A stretch of 64,000 bases of DNA from Papilionanthe hookeriana x Papilionanthe teres (GCA_022702705.1 CM040423.1:44093575-44157574); one strand, 5' to 3'. Counted from the stretch's first letter, positions 1 to 12,842 are shown. The notes: generated from the letters alone by a model not told the origin. A program made the numbers and translations.

Positions 1-1679
1 ATAGAAGGTTTTTTTCTAAGATAGCATAGATATTATAAATGATTCGGAGTTGTCTAGAAATATTTATAAATTTCAATATTTTTTTAGTGCTTAGAAATTA
101 ATGCACATTATAGATAATCATCAAATATTATGCAATGTTTTTTTTATTTAAAATAAAACTTAATAAAATCATCACATTTTTTTAATAAATAGGAGTTGCC
201 GACCACATTTTGAGGAAGCAATATTTTAACATACCATGGAGCTTTATTGTGTGAAGTACTCTTGACAATTGTTTGTCGAAGGGTTGACATCTAAACATAT
301 CGTTGTTAGTCTGTAATCATACATGGATTTAGGACATTCATAGCTTCATGTGATTATTATAGGCCACTCTAACATGGATAATCGAGATGCCCCATGATTC
401 ACAAATTTAACATTCACAAGAAGAAAAAGAAATTTGTTAGAATGCTAAGAGAAGAACATTATGGAATAGCAAGGAGCCAACATCTAGTAGTGAAGATATA
501 ACAGAGTGCCAAGAAAGCATCAATACTAAGTTGACAAAGGTATATATATGTTGATATAATATAAAACAATAAAGGATGAAAGACATTATATAAAATTTGT
601 AAGAGTTTTGAGAGATCAACGTTCTCATAAGAAAATGATGAACGATTGGCTTTGTTGGAGGCTAGGTGATTGAGAAAATGATTATTGAATATTGGTGTTT
701 GACAGACATTATATGTGTATTGTTGGTGGCAAAAGATGATAATTAATTATCAAATGTCAAATGATAGATGATGGTTGACTCCTACTAAAAGGTGGGTCTA
801 ACATCAATAGTTAGTGAGTGTCAAATTTCAGTCATTGGTAGGCGTTAAAAAAACTTAAAATATAAGAAGTCATTTTATTTTAGGCTTGGTCATTCTTTTG
901 ATAAGATAAATCATTTAACCAGCTTTCATGAAGACATTTTTTATATGCTAGTGGATAATGTGAGTCAATAATCATTGGTTAGTGTCAATAAAATCTAATA
1001 GAAAATGTTGAAAGTCAGACAATAATTAAAAATTAGCTCAATTATTCTCATAATAGAGAGATAAGCAAGTGAAAAAAATATTGTTGAGCATAGATGGTTG
1101 ATTGATTTCAGTCACAATTGTTAGTGGTAGCAAACAAAAGTTGTGTAAGCTTAGTGCTGGTTGGCATATAGTTAGGCCATTATCATGATAGGAAAGGAGA
1201 CCAAACAATTAAGAAAACAATTATAATAAAGCCTGATGGGTCACTTAGAAGAGGATACCAATCAGTTGGTGCTTGCAGAATGTTGGTTGCTGACAAGAAA
1301 TAAATGAAGATTGATTTGGAATGTTAAAAGTAGGATAATGATTAGTTATAACCTCAATTAATATCTTAATAAGAGGGGAGAACAAGCAACTAAGGAGATG
1401 GGAATCAAGCTATAGTCACTATCAAGCAATATTGAGAAAGCCCTAAGGCATTTGTATTTAAAAAAGAATGTAGTCCAAAAAAGAAGGTCTAAATGCCCTT
1501 GATCATGGCCAAAAAAAAAAACGAACCAAAAGACAAGCTCCAAAAAACTGGAGGCAAAAGAATGCAAAAAAATTGGTCGGATTGATGTGGATCAGTAATG
1601 AAATAAAAACTGCGATAGGTGAAGCAAATGTAAGCAAGAGATGTAACATAGTAATGTCCAAAAAAAGTCTATCATAAAA
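1..1679. other. AT-rich stretch, no gene recognised
   Basis: Only short ORFs with no recognisable domain. Two loosely similar blocks near 1030-1075 and 1335-1395 (cTCAATTAtt... followed by AGAGAgataAGCAA-like text) suggest an old degenerate duplication, possibly transposon-derived. Nothing else can be supported here. Confidence 0.5.
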
Positions 1680-1861
1680 TGTCGTTCCATGGAGAGAACT
1701 GTGGCAGTAAGAAAATCCAAACCATCCCAGACAAACACAACATTAATTTCTTCTTTTTGTGCATTGTCAAACGGCTTAAAACCAAAAACACTTGCCCAGA
1801 TATCCGTTAATTCAACGACTTCAGGCATTACCAACATTTTTGTTCCAAAAGAGGGCAGAGC
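1680..1861 (-). pseudogene. IDM1-like PHD-finger/GNAT acyltransferase, C-terminal exon fragment
   Basis: Read on the minus strand, a TTTTTAG acceptor just above 1861 opens a frame with LVMPEVVELTDIWASVFGF, then KPFDNAQKEEIN and a hydrophobic stretch. This matches the end of the acyl-CoA N-acyltransferase (GNAT) domain of plant PHD-finger proteins of the IDM1 type, where the family pattern is KLVIPAI-ELxxTWxxVFGFxPLE-S-KQEM followed by N-LVFPG-D-LQ. In that family the domain acetylates histone H3 in the nucleus. The match runs to about 1690; the frame then continues without similarity to a stop at 1592. No PHD finger or upstream exon is visible within a kilobase, so this is a stranded exon. 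The VFGFKP core makes the family call fairly secure. Function is not expected. Confidence 0.62.
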
Positions 1862-2020
1862 CTAAAAATAAGACAAGAAAAAATAATTCTCAAAACAAAT
1901 GAACTTTCCAGAATATTTCATGTTAAGATTAATGCTAAAGCTCTGCATTGATGCATAGTCCATGCCTGTTATAGAACCCAAGCAAGCATTGACTGCTTAT
2001 GAGAGTGAATTACACTGCAG

Positions 2021-2561
2021 GTATGGATGCAAGAGCCTACAGACTGAAATGCCTGAAAGAAAGCCATGTATTCGAATTGGACTTTGCTGAGCTGCTGCAA
2101 GTAAAAGCATCACTGTTAAGGAAGCAATGGGCTCTGCTGAGCAGCGGAAGAAGGCAATGAAAGCCAAGTCTGTAATAACTGTAGCCTCAGATATAAGAGA
2201 TGGAGACTGGCTTGAAAAGCTACAGGTTTGCGGCGGCTTCGGGCCGGATAAGGGTACAGTGTGGGTGCTAGAAGGCATACTGTATTACCTCCCTCACCTC
2301 AACGCAATGGAAGTGTTTCACACCATTGCTGCCAACAGTTTGCTCACAAAGACTGTTCTTTTGCCTGACTTAATGAATGAATCATCAGCCTCACTCTCCA
2401 ATTATACTTACCACTCTTATAGTGATTGGTTGTACCAGTTGCTGGAAGCTCTTGGGTTTCACAATATAAAGGTTTCGCAGATCGGTGATCCTGATGCGAA
2501 TTTAGGCTTGCTTCATGATCCCCAAAATTTGTTCAATAAGCTCAGGAGCTTGCGAAGATAA
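2021..2561 (+). pseudogene. LCMT-family SAM-dependent methyltransferase, 3' exon with a frameshift
   Basis: An acceptor (TACACTGCAG) precedes a frame starting GMDARAYRL, the SAM-binding G-x-D-x-RAYRL motif of the leucine carboxyl methyltransferase (PPM1/Tcmp) superfamily. It then reads KESHVFELDFAELLQVKASL. Near 2115-2120 the similarity jumps one frame, to the frame that includes the ATG at 2127. That frame continues through DWLEKLQVCGGF, the motif VWVLEGILYYLPH, then SDWLYQLLEALGF and IGDPDANLGLLHDPQNLFN to a TAA at 2559-2561. The last roughly 145 codons are clean. Plant members are putative S-adenosylmethionine-dependent methyltransferases whose substrates I do not know. The N-terminal exons are missing and one frameshift separates the SAM motif from the rest, so I call it a truncated pseudogene. 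A sequencing error at one base could make the exon intact, but the missing 5' part would remain. Confidence 0.8.
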
Positions 2562-5500
2562 ATCCGGAGGATGGTACTCCGTGTTGTCGGCTTTATGTCG
2601 TGGAAGCTTCATGGTTCCCTAAGGAATAAAGCTACTCTCAGTGAATATATATAGCAGTTAGTAGGAATGCTATGCTTCCAGATATTCTGGTAGCAGAAGA
2701 GTATATATAGAACAACATAGATATCATGATGTTTGACATATTATAATAAAAGATTTGAGAAAAAATATCAATATCTTTCAAAGTGGCTAATGATTCAGCC
2801 AATGTTTAGAAGGCAATCAATAGTGTAGTAAATCGTTATTTCAAGTATCTTTTAAATTATGTTGGTATTAGCTAATTTAGCTAATAAAGATCTTAGCAAT
2901 GTAAGGGGCCACAAAAATAAGAGAAAAACGGTTTTAATAGCTCTACTCTGAGTCTATTCACATGATGATTGTATAGCACCGCCTGCAAGCAACCATAAGA
3001 AGCAGAAATCAGCTCTTCATATAACTCTTTCTATAGTTTTTAGGGTGTCTACTCAGGTTCATAAGCCATGCAATAAGTTTCTTACCCAAAATCATGTAAA
3101 ACTCTATAGATAAGATTGTCAATAAAAGCTCTTGTAGTTTATGGCGCTGGTGGTTCTATTTCTATATATTTTACCATCCATTTTAACACTGTGTATAGTC
3201 AACCATAATTTTATTGAATAAATTATAATTAATCTTTAAAGGATGAATTAATTGAGACTAGAAAAATATTACGCATTCAATTTTGCACTTAAAAGAGAGT
3301 ATAAATTTGGAATATAATTTGCACTAGAATTTGCACAAGAGTATGGACCAAAAGCTACTCACCTAAACCTCAAAACCAAAATATAAAACAAAATATGAGA
3401 TAAAATATATCCATGTTTGAAAATGACTAAAACTTGTCTACAAGATTGTTAGATAGAATGAAAAAATGGATAAGACACTTTGTTAAAAGCTATTTATACA
3501 AACTATCCCTTCATCTACTAAGTCAGACATAGATTAATTTAGTATTTGTTTCTTAATGTATTAGTCCATCAAAAGAATTTATGTTGCATATAAATCAGTA
3601 CATCCACTAATCCATTCATATAACTAATTTCAAGAAAATAACCTTCTAAAAAGGATTTAAATCAAATAATTGTATAACTTATGTTAAAAATACATATAAA
3701 TTAACTCGCTACATTTTATGTTTACATCATTTATATTAACTATTTTAAGGATGTCATTTGTCCAGAAATATTAAATTTAAATCAAATAATTGTATAACTT
3801 ATATGTTTTTAAACAAAATATCTTAGTAACTTATAAATATGAGTTTTAAAACTTATGTACTTTTTTCCCTTTAAAACAAAAAGAAGCATACTTTCGAAAA
3901 CATATAGATACTTGATCAATACCTCTACATGCATAATATCTCACTACGTTACCCATTGTTCGAGCTCCATTTGCATGTCTATTGGAAGTGAGTCATTAAA
4001 CCTAATAATTTAAAATCTAGTATAAATACTAACAAAAAATGTGAAGCTAAAACAATGTGCGAAGCTCACCGCTGATCTAAAATCAGAAAAATGCATCCTC
4101 CATGAGTCATTAATAAGTTAAAAACAAAAGGGCATCATATATAGTTACACATCGAATTGAGACCAAAGCATGTAAGCAAGAAATATCAAATTTCTAGTAT
4201 GACTTTACTTTTTAATGTGCCTGATATGATATTTTATTAATACCTCCTACTTACTATTTGATATATTATCTAGTAATTTCCTATCAGGTTATACTAATCA
4301 TGTGCCTGAACTATAATTGGTGATGAAATATCCAAGTCTAATGGTCAATATAAAAAAATACTTCACATGGAAAGAAGGGAAAATATGTTTTGATAATTGA
4401 ATATGTTAAAAGGAAACTAGAAAAGTATGCTGTGATCTATTGGTGACAAATATAAATTCAGCAATTAGTTAGAGCCAATTTTTAAAAGACAAACAAAATT
4501 GACATGAATCTTAAAGTTTAACTATTTTGAAATTAAATGCTATAATTTTAAATTATTTATTTCATTACTAATTTGTTTGTGTCCATAGAAGTCAAGATCT
4601 ACATAATTGTGATGATGTTTGTATCGTCAAGATTATGTTATCATATTTTTCATAATTCGTAATTCATAATTGTCACCACTATCGAAATTATCACAGTTTC
4701 TTAATTATTTATAGTAGAAATCCGCACCGGTTAAAACAAGCATGTTCTATTTTATTGTGTTTTTATATATTGTTCGCTTCCTTTGCCTATATATAGCCAC
4801 ATATATAAATGTAAATGTATAACAATTAAGAATGTAGTCACTTCATATTATCACTCTCCCTCTCCAAACATGATATTACTATTAAAGATAGCCTATAATC
4901 CTCTTAATCTACTATAAAGACCTTCACATCGATGCTATAATCCTTGATTAAACAAATATGTATCTAATTTTTAAAATAAAACTAACATATTTTTAAAAAG
5001 CATTACCAAAGATATTCAATTTGTTTAAAATTATGAAGTAACATTCTCTAAATTAATTGAGTACCAAAAAAATCATAGAAGGTCTGAACATATAAGAATG
5101 ATTTTTATTATCAAATGAAGTATCACCCACAAAGGAAAATCAACTTATCAAAAATAGATCATATCCTAAAACTAAATTAATCAATTTCTAATTTATGCTG
5201 ACAAACCTTATGCTTGTGTAAATATAATAATATGTGAGGAGATGATTGACATTATTAACTATGAAGCTCAAGATGAAAGTATTTTACCGTGTTATAAACA
5301 TTTGAAAGATTGTTTTAACCATCAACAAAACTCAAGATTCAAATATTTGAGTGCTTTCACTTCTTTCAAAAATTTACGGTAATAATTTATCTTTTTTAGG
5401 GTCTTTTTTCAATAGCTTTATGAGCATTATTATAAACAATGTTTTAAAAGGTGACAATCCAGAATTGAAGCATTTTGATTTTGTGCGGTGAAGCGCATGC

Positions 5501-5809
5501 CTCAAAGTGGATGGAGTAAAAATAAAAAAATATATATATACTTAAAAAAAAAAAACTCATCAATTAAAAATAATTCATAAATATTAGATAAACCATTGAT
5601 AATATTAAATTATATTATTATCTTATCATCATCTTAGTCAATCTCTTTAGTATCTTTCAAATCTTTTTTTGTCAATAATTTTTTCTTTTTACATCAATAT
5701 TAATTAACATTAAATACAATAGAAAAATAAAATAAAGTAACAAATTAATAACATAATCAAGCAACCATACTTAAATCACCTTATGATTTTTTTAAGCATT
5801 GAAACACGC
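2562..5809. other. AT-rich intergenic DNA, nothing recognised
   Basis: About 3.2 kb with no ORF of note on either strand. The sequence is low-complexity and AT-rich with scattered short direct repeats, for example AAATCAAATAATTGTATAAC at about 3660 and 3780. No transposon ends, RNA genes or coding similarity are visible. Confidence 0.5.
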
Positions 5810-5909
5810 GCACGCACGCACGACGCACGATGCATGCACGCGCACGGGCACGCACCCACACACCCACGCGCGCGCACGCGCACACACACACACACATATA
5901 TATATATTA
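5806..5909. repeat. Alternating purine-pyrimidine tract (GCAC/CGCA/CA)n running into (TA)n
   Basis: Blocks of ACGC, GCACGC, CGCGCG, then (CA)n and (TA)n run for about 100 bp inside otherwise AT-rich DNA. Long alternating purine-pyrimidine tracts of this kind can adopt Z-DNA, which is known for such sequences but not shown here. Confidence 0.85.
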
Positions 5910-5927
5910 TATTAGATATAAGTATAA

Positions 5928-5980
5928 ACAACAACAAGCCTTTATCCTGCTAAGTGGGGTCGGCTACATGAATCCTTTTT
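5928..5980 (-). mobile_element. 3' end of a plant LINE (minus strand)
   Basis: The text AACAACAACAAGCCTTTATC, followed by GGGGTCGGCTACATGAATCC, is the reverse complement of the 3' end of a widespread plant non-LTR retrotransposon. The same terminus occurs in plus orientation at about 49250-49300 in this window (GTCGACC...GATAAAGACTTGTTGTTGTTG). Only the last 50 bp or so are present, as expected of a severely 5'-truncated insertion. Confidence 0.7.
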
Positions 5981-5982
5981 AT

Positions 5983-6030
5983 ATTGGATATGTAAATACA
6001 TAATAACTAGGTGGTATGTATGAAAAGGTC
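5983..6030. mobile_element. Half copy of the roughly 200-bp foldback MITE family
   Basis: Carries the family's right terminus, ATGTAAATACATAATAACTAGGTGGTATGTATG. Fuller copies lie at 42280, 46060, 46639 and 49431. It directly abuts the LINE 3' end. Confidence 0.5.
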
Positions 6031-8209
6031 AAAAAAATAAAAAAATAAAATAAAATAATAAAAAATAAAAAACCTACTCTCTAAATTTGATCTATAAGAC
6101 GTGTGAAAATTATTAGGTAAATTCTCATGACCAGAAGAGAAACAATATAAGAAAAGCTTTCAATAGCTTACAATAGCTTTCTTTAAACAGATAAGTGTTA
6201 ACAGAGTTCCACGAATACGATCAGATACAAATCGTTACGAAACTGAAGAAGGAAACTATCATTACTTGAAGCATTAATAGTGATTATGCTGCAGAAAGTT
6301 AATAAATTTCCTAGAGAATGTTAATTCAAAAGACACCCCTCCACTTGATGTATCCATTACAAGCAGCATACTTATCTTAACGAGCCTTTTACTCGCAACA
6401 CCAAACAATGGTCTTTCGACATTGTAAAGAACACAAGCGTAACTTGTAGCACGAATTTACCAAAAATTTCTCAAATAGGTGTGTAAAGTACTAGTAATGG
6501 ATAAAAAGGTCCAACTATGATACATGATCCACAAGGGTGCTCAAGAAAAAAAAGAAAAAGGAGAGAAGCTCAACCAAGGACCAAGATAAGTTGTATCCAA
6601 ACCATCCCAAAGCTTATTCATGTTTAATTTTCCGCAATGATACACATGAATTGAGTTCAACTTCACTATGATGATCACAATGATGCCAAATCAATTAAGA
6701 AAATAACTAACTAAATAAATAAAAACTGGCACTTACCGGCATTTATATTCAACATTGGCAATCAGTTTGAACCTCTTCCGTGATCGGTGATGGGCAAAAA
6801 ACATTCATCAATAACAACATGAGGTACAACAATTTAGGAGTTTCTTTCAACCCCCTTAGCTGATTTGGATGGAGATTTAGATGAACAGTCAAAGAGCCGA
6901 ATGATGCTAGAGAATATCCATCTTCAAATTCCTTTTTAACCCCCAATAAGCTTTTGGAACTTTTTGAACGCCTAAAGAAATGACAATATTTGGATTCGTT
7001 CTAAGTCGTGTTAAAGTGTGATTGTGCAATTTCCATTAAATTCAGTTAAATGAATGTTCTGCCATAAATTCTCATGTCCCCAAGTCAACATCAGGTAAGC
7101 CTTAATGCTAGGCTCATGTGCAATGTCACATTTGTTAAATTTCAAAAAGAGCAGGTGGATCCTCTAACAAAAGTCCCCTACCAAAAAAAAAAAAATAAAA
7201 AAAAAAATCAATAGAATAGTAGAACATTTCACAAATGACAACGAGCAAACTATCTTTAAGATACGCAACCCATCTTTTCCTCCTCATCAAATTTCACACA
7301 TAATATAGATTGAGAAAACCAATAGAAGTAACATAAGCATCATCATCAGCAACACAATCTTCATGATCTACAGAGAGTAGGCGAATGTGAATTGATAAAT
7401 AAACCACAAGTTTACGAACACTCCCTTCACTTTAGTAATAGAGAGCAATTTATGACAAGAAATCATGATATAACCGAAAAATGCTTACATTTCTCCTCGC
7501 ACTGGGAGTATGTGAATAATCTAGACACACATTTACATGGAGAGAGGGGATTATGAAACATGCCACAAAATTTACAAAAATAACTTTTGCAGTGCCAATC
7601 ACTAGGAGGAAACATCTGCATAGAACAAAATATTCTCTATTAAAAACAACTTTACCATAAACCATGCAAATTCAAGACAACAAAATGTTTAGAAAAGGTA
7701 AATGTGTGTCTTCGTCCAGAGCCAAATTTTCACTCAAAATCATCGAATCAAACTTAGCATGATACAATCAACATAACAGGGGATGTTCTGAAAATCTATC
7801 AAAGAACCCATAAAAGACCCCATTCCGTCCAGCTAAAATAACACTGTGACATGTGCTTGAGCACGAGTAGGCTAAAAAATGCAAGGACGATGTGTGCTTG
7901 CGCGGGCTGTCAGAGGGCGCATGGGTGCGCGTGACTGTGATGCATGCGGGTGAGAACAATAACAAGGCGTGTGCCCGTGCGGTAACAAGCCATGGGCACA
8001 AGCAAGATTGTGGGTGTGAGATCGTGCGACAACAACGTAGAGGTGTGAGTGCAACAACGTGACATAATAAGTTGCAAAACCATTTCCACACAGTAATGGT
8101 TCACGAACCACTTCCTTATGGTTCCGAGTATGATTGTGTGCGCTCTCACGTGTGCTAGTGTAGCAGAACTTCAATAAATTTAAAAGTTTGTTCCTATTTC
8201 AAATTTTTG
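6031..8209. other. No gene recognised; GC-rich island at 7870-8150
   Basis: AT-rich DNA with a GC-richer patch at 7870-8150 that yields overlapping short ORFs in several minus-strand frames. None shows a domain, and the presence of open frames in every register marks them as compositional. Confidence 0.45.
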
Positions 8210-8480
8210 CCTATAAATAGACCATTTGAGGGAGAAAAAGCACACACTTTTCCACTAATCAAGTTATTATTGTCTTCTCCCCTAAGTTTTTACCTTCTTC
8301 TTTCTTAGGTTATTGTTGCCTCCTCCTCTGGTTATTGTTGCCACTTCTAACATTGATTGTTGTTGGCTTTTCAGACATGAGTTATTGTTGTCTTTTCTCA
8401 AGTGATAGTTGTTATCCGCTCCTTTCAAACTGTTGTAATAGGCATATATTAGTAATTTTGTAGCTCTACTACTACCCAAT
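8210..8480 (+). promoter_or_regulatory. LTR-like or promoter-like segment with a TATA box
   Basis: CCTATAAATAG at about 8211-8221 is followed by a T/C-rich leader with repeated TTATTGTTG units (8265-8410). This resembles the U3/R part of a plant LTR or a gene promoter with leader. No matching second LTR, primer-binding site or downstream coding region was found. Confidence 0.3.
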
Positions 8481-9212
8481 TATAATCATATTCGGGATGT
8501 TGATGTAAATGAATTTTCGAGACTGTAATGAAGTTTGCTACATTCATCAAAGAATACTTAAAAAATATTATTTCAGTCACTTTTATCATTCCAATGAATT
8601 GCTCCACAAACATATATTTAAAGCTCATCAAAAGTATGAATAATGCCTTCTAAGAGTGAATAAAATCAAGTAAGAGGTTATGATTTTTTTATTTTTTTTT
8701 TTGCACGGCGATTGTCATTATCTTTTTTGATGCTAATCAGAAGCATGAAAATACAAAAACAATCATGGACTTATATGGTTTAGTATGAGCTCCCAAAATA
8801 ATAATTTATTTTTTAAAGGATAGGTAAAGAGATAATGTTTATATAAAATAAAAAATGAGGATAGAAATTCTATTTTTCATTTTATTAATAGCTAAGAGAA
8901 AAATAGTTATCTAGCGCTAAAACTTATAAACTTACTATTGCTATTATTCATAAACTTAAAAGGGCGTGCTCAAATGCATAGATTTATATCTGCATTATTT
9001 TACAAGATATCTTAAGAATTACAAAATATATAAAAGCTCACAAGAATTAAGCAAATCTTATTCTAACATTTACAATAGTAAGATATCTCAATCATATCCT
9101 ATGTCAGATTAATTAAGAATCTTTGGTCACCTCTTATTCTTTCAAATGCTATAATATTAATTTTACTGTATATTATTAAATTGCCTGCTTATTTTGCATT
9201 ACTATCTTCAAT

Positions 9213-9261
<49 letters not shown>
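9213..9261. repeat. (AT)n microsatellite
   Basis: Uninterrupted AT dinucleotides for about 45 bp. Confidence 0.95.
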
Positions 9262-9262
<1 letters not shown>

Positions 9263-9340
9263 TTTCCTATGCTTTTTAGATAAAAACACTTTATAAATGC
9301 AAATAAATTGAAAGAGACATTAAAAAATCTTTCATTAATA

Positions 9341-9667
9341 TTAATTTATTATTTTTACAGGAATTAATAGAAATGCATAAATAGGAACGACTGGAACATC
9401 CACGTCCATCGGATCATCCACCTCTTCCTCCGTCGGAACATCCACGTCCATCGGATCATCCACCTCCTCCGTCGGATCATCCACGTCCATTGGATCATCC
9501 CGCTCCTCCAGAGGATCGTCCAGCTCCATAGGTGTAGCAGCGTCGCCATTGTCATGCGTCGTCTTGAGCCGTTTACAGGCGCGCTCTTCTACCTCCCCAT
9601 CGTCGATCAACTCGAACTTTCTCTTCTTCTTATTCAGCTCCAAACTGTAAGCCTTCTCCATCTCCAT
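9341..9667 (-). CDS. Small acidic heptad-repeat protein with basic (NLS-like) motifs, hypothetical
   Basis: An ATG at 9667 (minus strand) opens a 108-codon frame. Residues 13-17 are KKKRK and residues 33-35 are KRL, both resembling nuclear localisation signals. From about residue 47 the protein becomes an acidic tandem repeat of seven-residue units (DDPLEER, DDPMDVD, DPTEEV and relatives), fourfold or more, arising from a 42-bp DNA repeat. The tail is hydrophobic (VPIYAFLLIP) and may be read-through into an intron, since a possible donor CCT|GTAAAAA lies near 9353. I do not recognise the family. Reading frame, start context and the sharp change in composition against the flanks favour a real exon. 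Upstream on the minus strand an ATATTCC TATA-like element lies about 70 bp before the ATG. Function is unknown; nuclear location is only inferred from the basic motifs. Confidence 0.5.
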   Translation of the reverse strand: MEMEKAYSLELNKKKRKFELIDDGEVEERACKRLKTTHDNGDAATPMELDDPLEERDDPMDVDDPTEEVDDPMDVDVPTEEEVDDPMDVDVPVVPIYAFLLIPVKIIN

Positions 9668-9699
9668 TGCCGATTTCTAAAGCCCCGCAAAGAAGCAGC

Positions 9700-12600
9700 G
9701 AATGACGAGAGCAGTGAGTGCTTTTGTTAGGAATATAGAAATCTCTATCTGCAGAGTCCATTTTTAATATGCTCTGTAAACTCCCTACTTCACCCGTCTC
9801 CTCCAGACTCGCTCTACCGGCTTATGATTTGTGCTTTGATCCGCTATTTTCGTCCGCGCGAATGCTGACTCGTTCTGTGAAGAATCGGGAATCCTACTCC
9901 TGCTGAGCCTATCTACTTGTCTGCGCTGTAGTCTTCTACCTATTCCTCTGCGACGGGTTCGCGGCTTAGCTCCCAAAACCCTCGGGGTTGCTTTGATCCG
10001 TTAGATCTGATGCAGGTTTTATTTTTTCCCCCTTCTCATTATTTTTATAAAAACGATTGTAATTTTAATAGTTATTATAATAATGATAAATATTATTTTA
10101 TTTTGAATATAATTTTATATGGCTATCATATATTAAGTAAATTTGATTGTAAAAAAATAAAAAAATTTTCATCATAATTTTTTTCTTCAGAAAAGCTGTC
10201 ATAGATAGATTTTGGAGTATTTATATACATACCAGAAGAAACTCATATATACATCTCTATGACCTAAAACTTAAATATTAGTGAAATACCACCCAAAATT
10301 AGTCTCTAGTGAGACTTCTTTTCCCCTCACTTCTTCAGAAACACATGAGCTACTACTTATGTCTGTGTGGTCACTCCTTCGACAGCAGCAGGTCAAGCAT
10401 GAAATCGATGACGAGCGGCTAGTCAAACGTGAGGTCGACACTGAGAGGCAGATATGCCTACTTCTACAAGCACAATGGGCAACATGTAAATGAATTGAAA
10501 CTGGTGCAGTTTGATGTGACCGGATGTTGGAGCAATGAATACAGGAAATGATCTGACCCTTTATCATACGTTTTTTTTTTCTTATTTTAGATCTTAGCTC
10601 GGGCAGGATATTTGCTGATTTTTCTATTTTTGAATGAAAAGATGCACTTTAGCTGCCTCCAATGCCTCTAATATTCACCAAGATAGTTGTAAGTCAATAA
10701 TTTTTTTGTCTTTTGTTTTACTATGATGTATAAAACAAAGGATTTTTTTTTGCTTAGTATTAATATTTCAATTATTCTGTCTAGGCACCAAAGAGTTGGT
10801 AAAAAGATTGTTGTCTACTTATCTTGTTGAAGTTCATCCCAACAGTTGGTCAACAAAATTATGAAGTGAGACGAAACAGTTAGTTTTTCTTTCTTATGGA
10901 TCTTGGAGATCAGTTGTTTAGTTAGCATGTTCATTTCTAGTTATAGTTATTGCATTATTGTACCAAAATATATATTGAAATACTTAAATTGGAATTTCTC
11001 AAAATATCATATTTCTAAATGGTTGATTTAGATGTATAAATACCACTCAATTCTTATGTATTTACATATTGAGTCTGGGCAAAACTAATGGAGATCCCCC
11101 TAAAGATCTCCAAGCTTTCAAGTAAGTTCATCGATGACCTCTCATTGAAACTTAAAAAATTGAAGTTGTTATCTGTGTTGCTTCAAGTTTTGTCCCTCTG
11201 CTAATGTGCTTAACTGCTTATGTGTTGCAGTAAAATTCTCATGTGTCAATTGAGATTACAAAAAATAAGTTTGATTAGGTCGATGGGAATAATAAGCAAA
11301 TCAAGAACATCATACTTGCTATCACTGTGATCTGTAATGTAAGTATACACTGCTTACAAAGGTGAGAAATAGGAAAGAATGTTTTATAAATGTCCTGGGA
11401 ATAGAACAAAAGACAGTTGCAACTATTTTAAGCGGTTTGATGAAGAGGAGCAAGCATCATCTAATATTTACCAAGCTACAGTATTAGATTATCTAGAATA
11501 TCTATCAAGGAGTAACTAATATATTAAATGCAAGCTTATAAGATTAAAATTTGATAGTGGTGGGAATTAATTGTAGTAATTCGAATGGTTGTAACTTTCT
11601 TTCAGAGGTTCTTCTGAAAAACGTATTTAATTTAAGTAATGGATCCTTCTAGACTAAGACTTATTACATTTTATCGATGTTGTTTGTACAATAAATGGAT
11701 ATTTTGGTTTATGAAAGTTATAATTTTAGGACGTCATTAAAATGTAATATATTTTCGGAAGTGGTTTCTTTTGGTGACTATTATATTTGGCGTGTTATGA
11801 TTTATAATTAGCCATGTATTTGAAGCACGCTTGTAGTTCAGAAAATAGTTTTATTACAAAGTTTACTGTTAGCAGAAGTTTGATTAGAAGATTAAACATG
11901 CCATTTTTATATTATTAGAGTTTGATAATTGTTGTAGTAATTGCTACTTTCATATTGTAATAGTAGTTTCATTTATTCGAAATGTTTTATGTTTTTTTGG
12001 TATGAACATGTAACTGGCTAAGAATCTGTTGTAACATAACACTCATGTCTCAATTACTGTTGGTTTTTCTTATGATATATTTAATTAATGAATTTTTGAA
12101 GTGTGCAAAAATTGCAATAATTGGTAAGAGTGAAGGCTAGGATGAATTCTGGCATGATCATATGGCTGTTGTAATGTGCTTGCATGATTTAACTGCAAAA
12201 TCAAGATGACATATGGCAGGAAATGTTGATTTTGTCTGTTAAGTTTGTTGATGAAAATTGTATGTTTATGATTTTAAGAATGTTGCAAATATTATTTGAA
12301 TTATTTTTAACTATTCCAATTTTATTAAGACTTTGTTGTTTCGTTGATTAATGATCATTTGGATTCGAGTTTTACAAATTTTAACTTTCCAATATTTAGA
12401 TTAAGGATTCAAAGGTGAGGAAGGATTTTAAAGGAAAAGTCGAGAAGTTTTGGATGGATCTCACCGATGCAAAGTTTAATGTCATTCATTTCATCCACTG
12501 CAGGGTAGCTTCATGAATACTCAACATCTCATCGCGACCAAATTTACCTCGTAATGGCGCATAGAGAATAATTGAATGTTGTATATATTTGAGGTCGCGA

Positions 12601-12840
12601 AAGATGTAATCATATGTGCATAGTGATAAACATATAGATAATGAAGCGATAATCATCCATGTTGTGTTGTGACGTGCAAAACCATGTAACAGGTTTAATG
12701 AGAATAAATCATCAAACAAGTAGATGTTCAAGAAAAATCTATGCTTTGACCATAAATGCATCATTATATACCCAAAGAGAAGAAAAGCAATGTCATGAGC
12801 TTTTAGATGCATATCACACAATTCCTATGCACTCACATAT
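9700..12840. other. No gene recognised; one half MITE at 11026-11072
   Basis: A GC-richer block at 9700-10010 is the likely promoter/leader of the minus-strand repeat-protein gene. A 70-codon plus-strand frame at 10281-10493 and a lysine-rich frame at about 12388-12500 have no recognisable similarity. At 11026-11072 the text ATGTATAAATACCACTCAAT...TATGTATTTACATATT is a half copy of the foldback MITE family. The remainder is AT-rich DNA. Confidence 0.4.
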
Positions 12841-12842
12841 CT

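Noticed and set aside
7768..8174. Three overlapping minus-strand ORFs of 79-107 codons
   Set aside because: Open in several frames at once in a GC-rich patch, no similarity, no splice or start context.
10281..10493. 70-codon plus-strand ORF
   Set aside because: No family recognised, no repeat or motif, no supporting splice sites; chance length in this composition.
12388..12505. Lysine-rich exon-like frame (KVRKDFKGKVEKFWMD...)
   Set aside because: Looks exon-like and ends near GCAGG, but I cannot match it to a family and no partner exon is visible.
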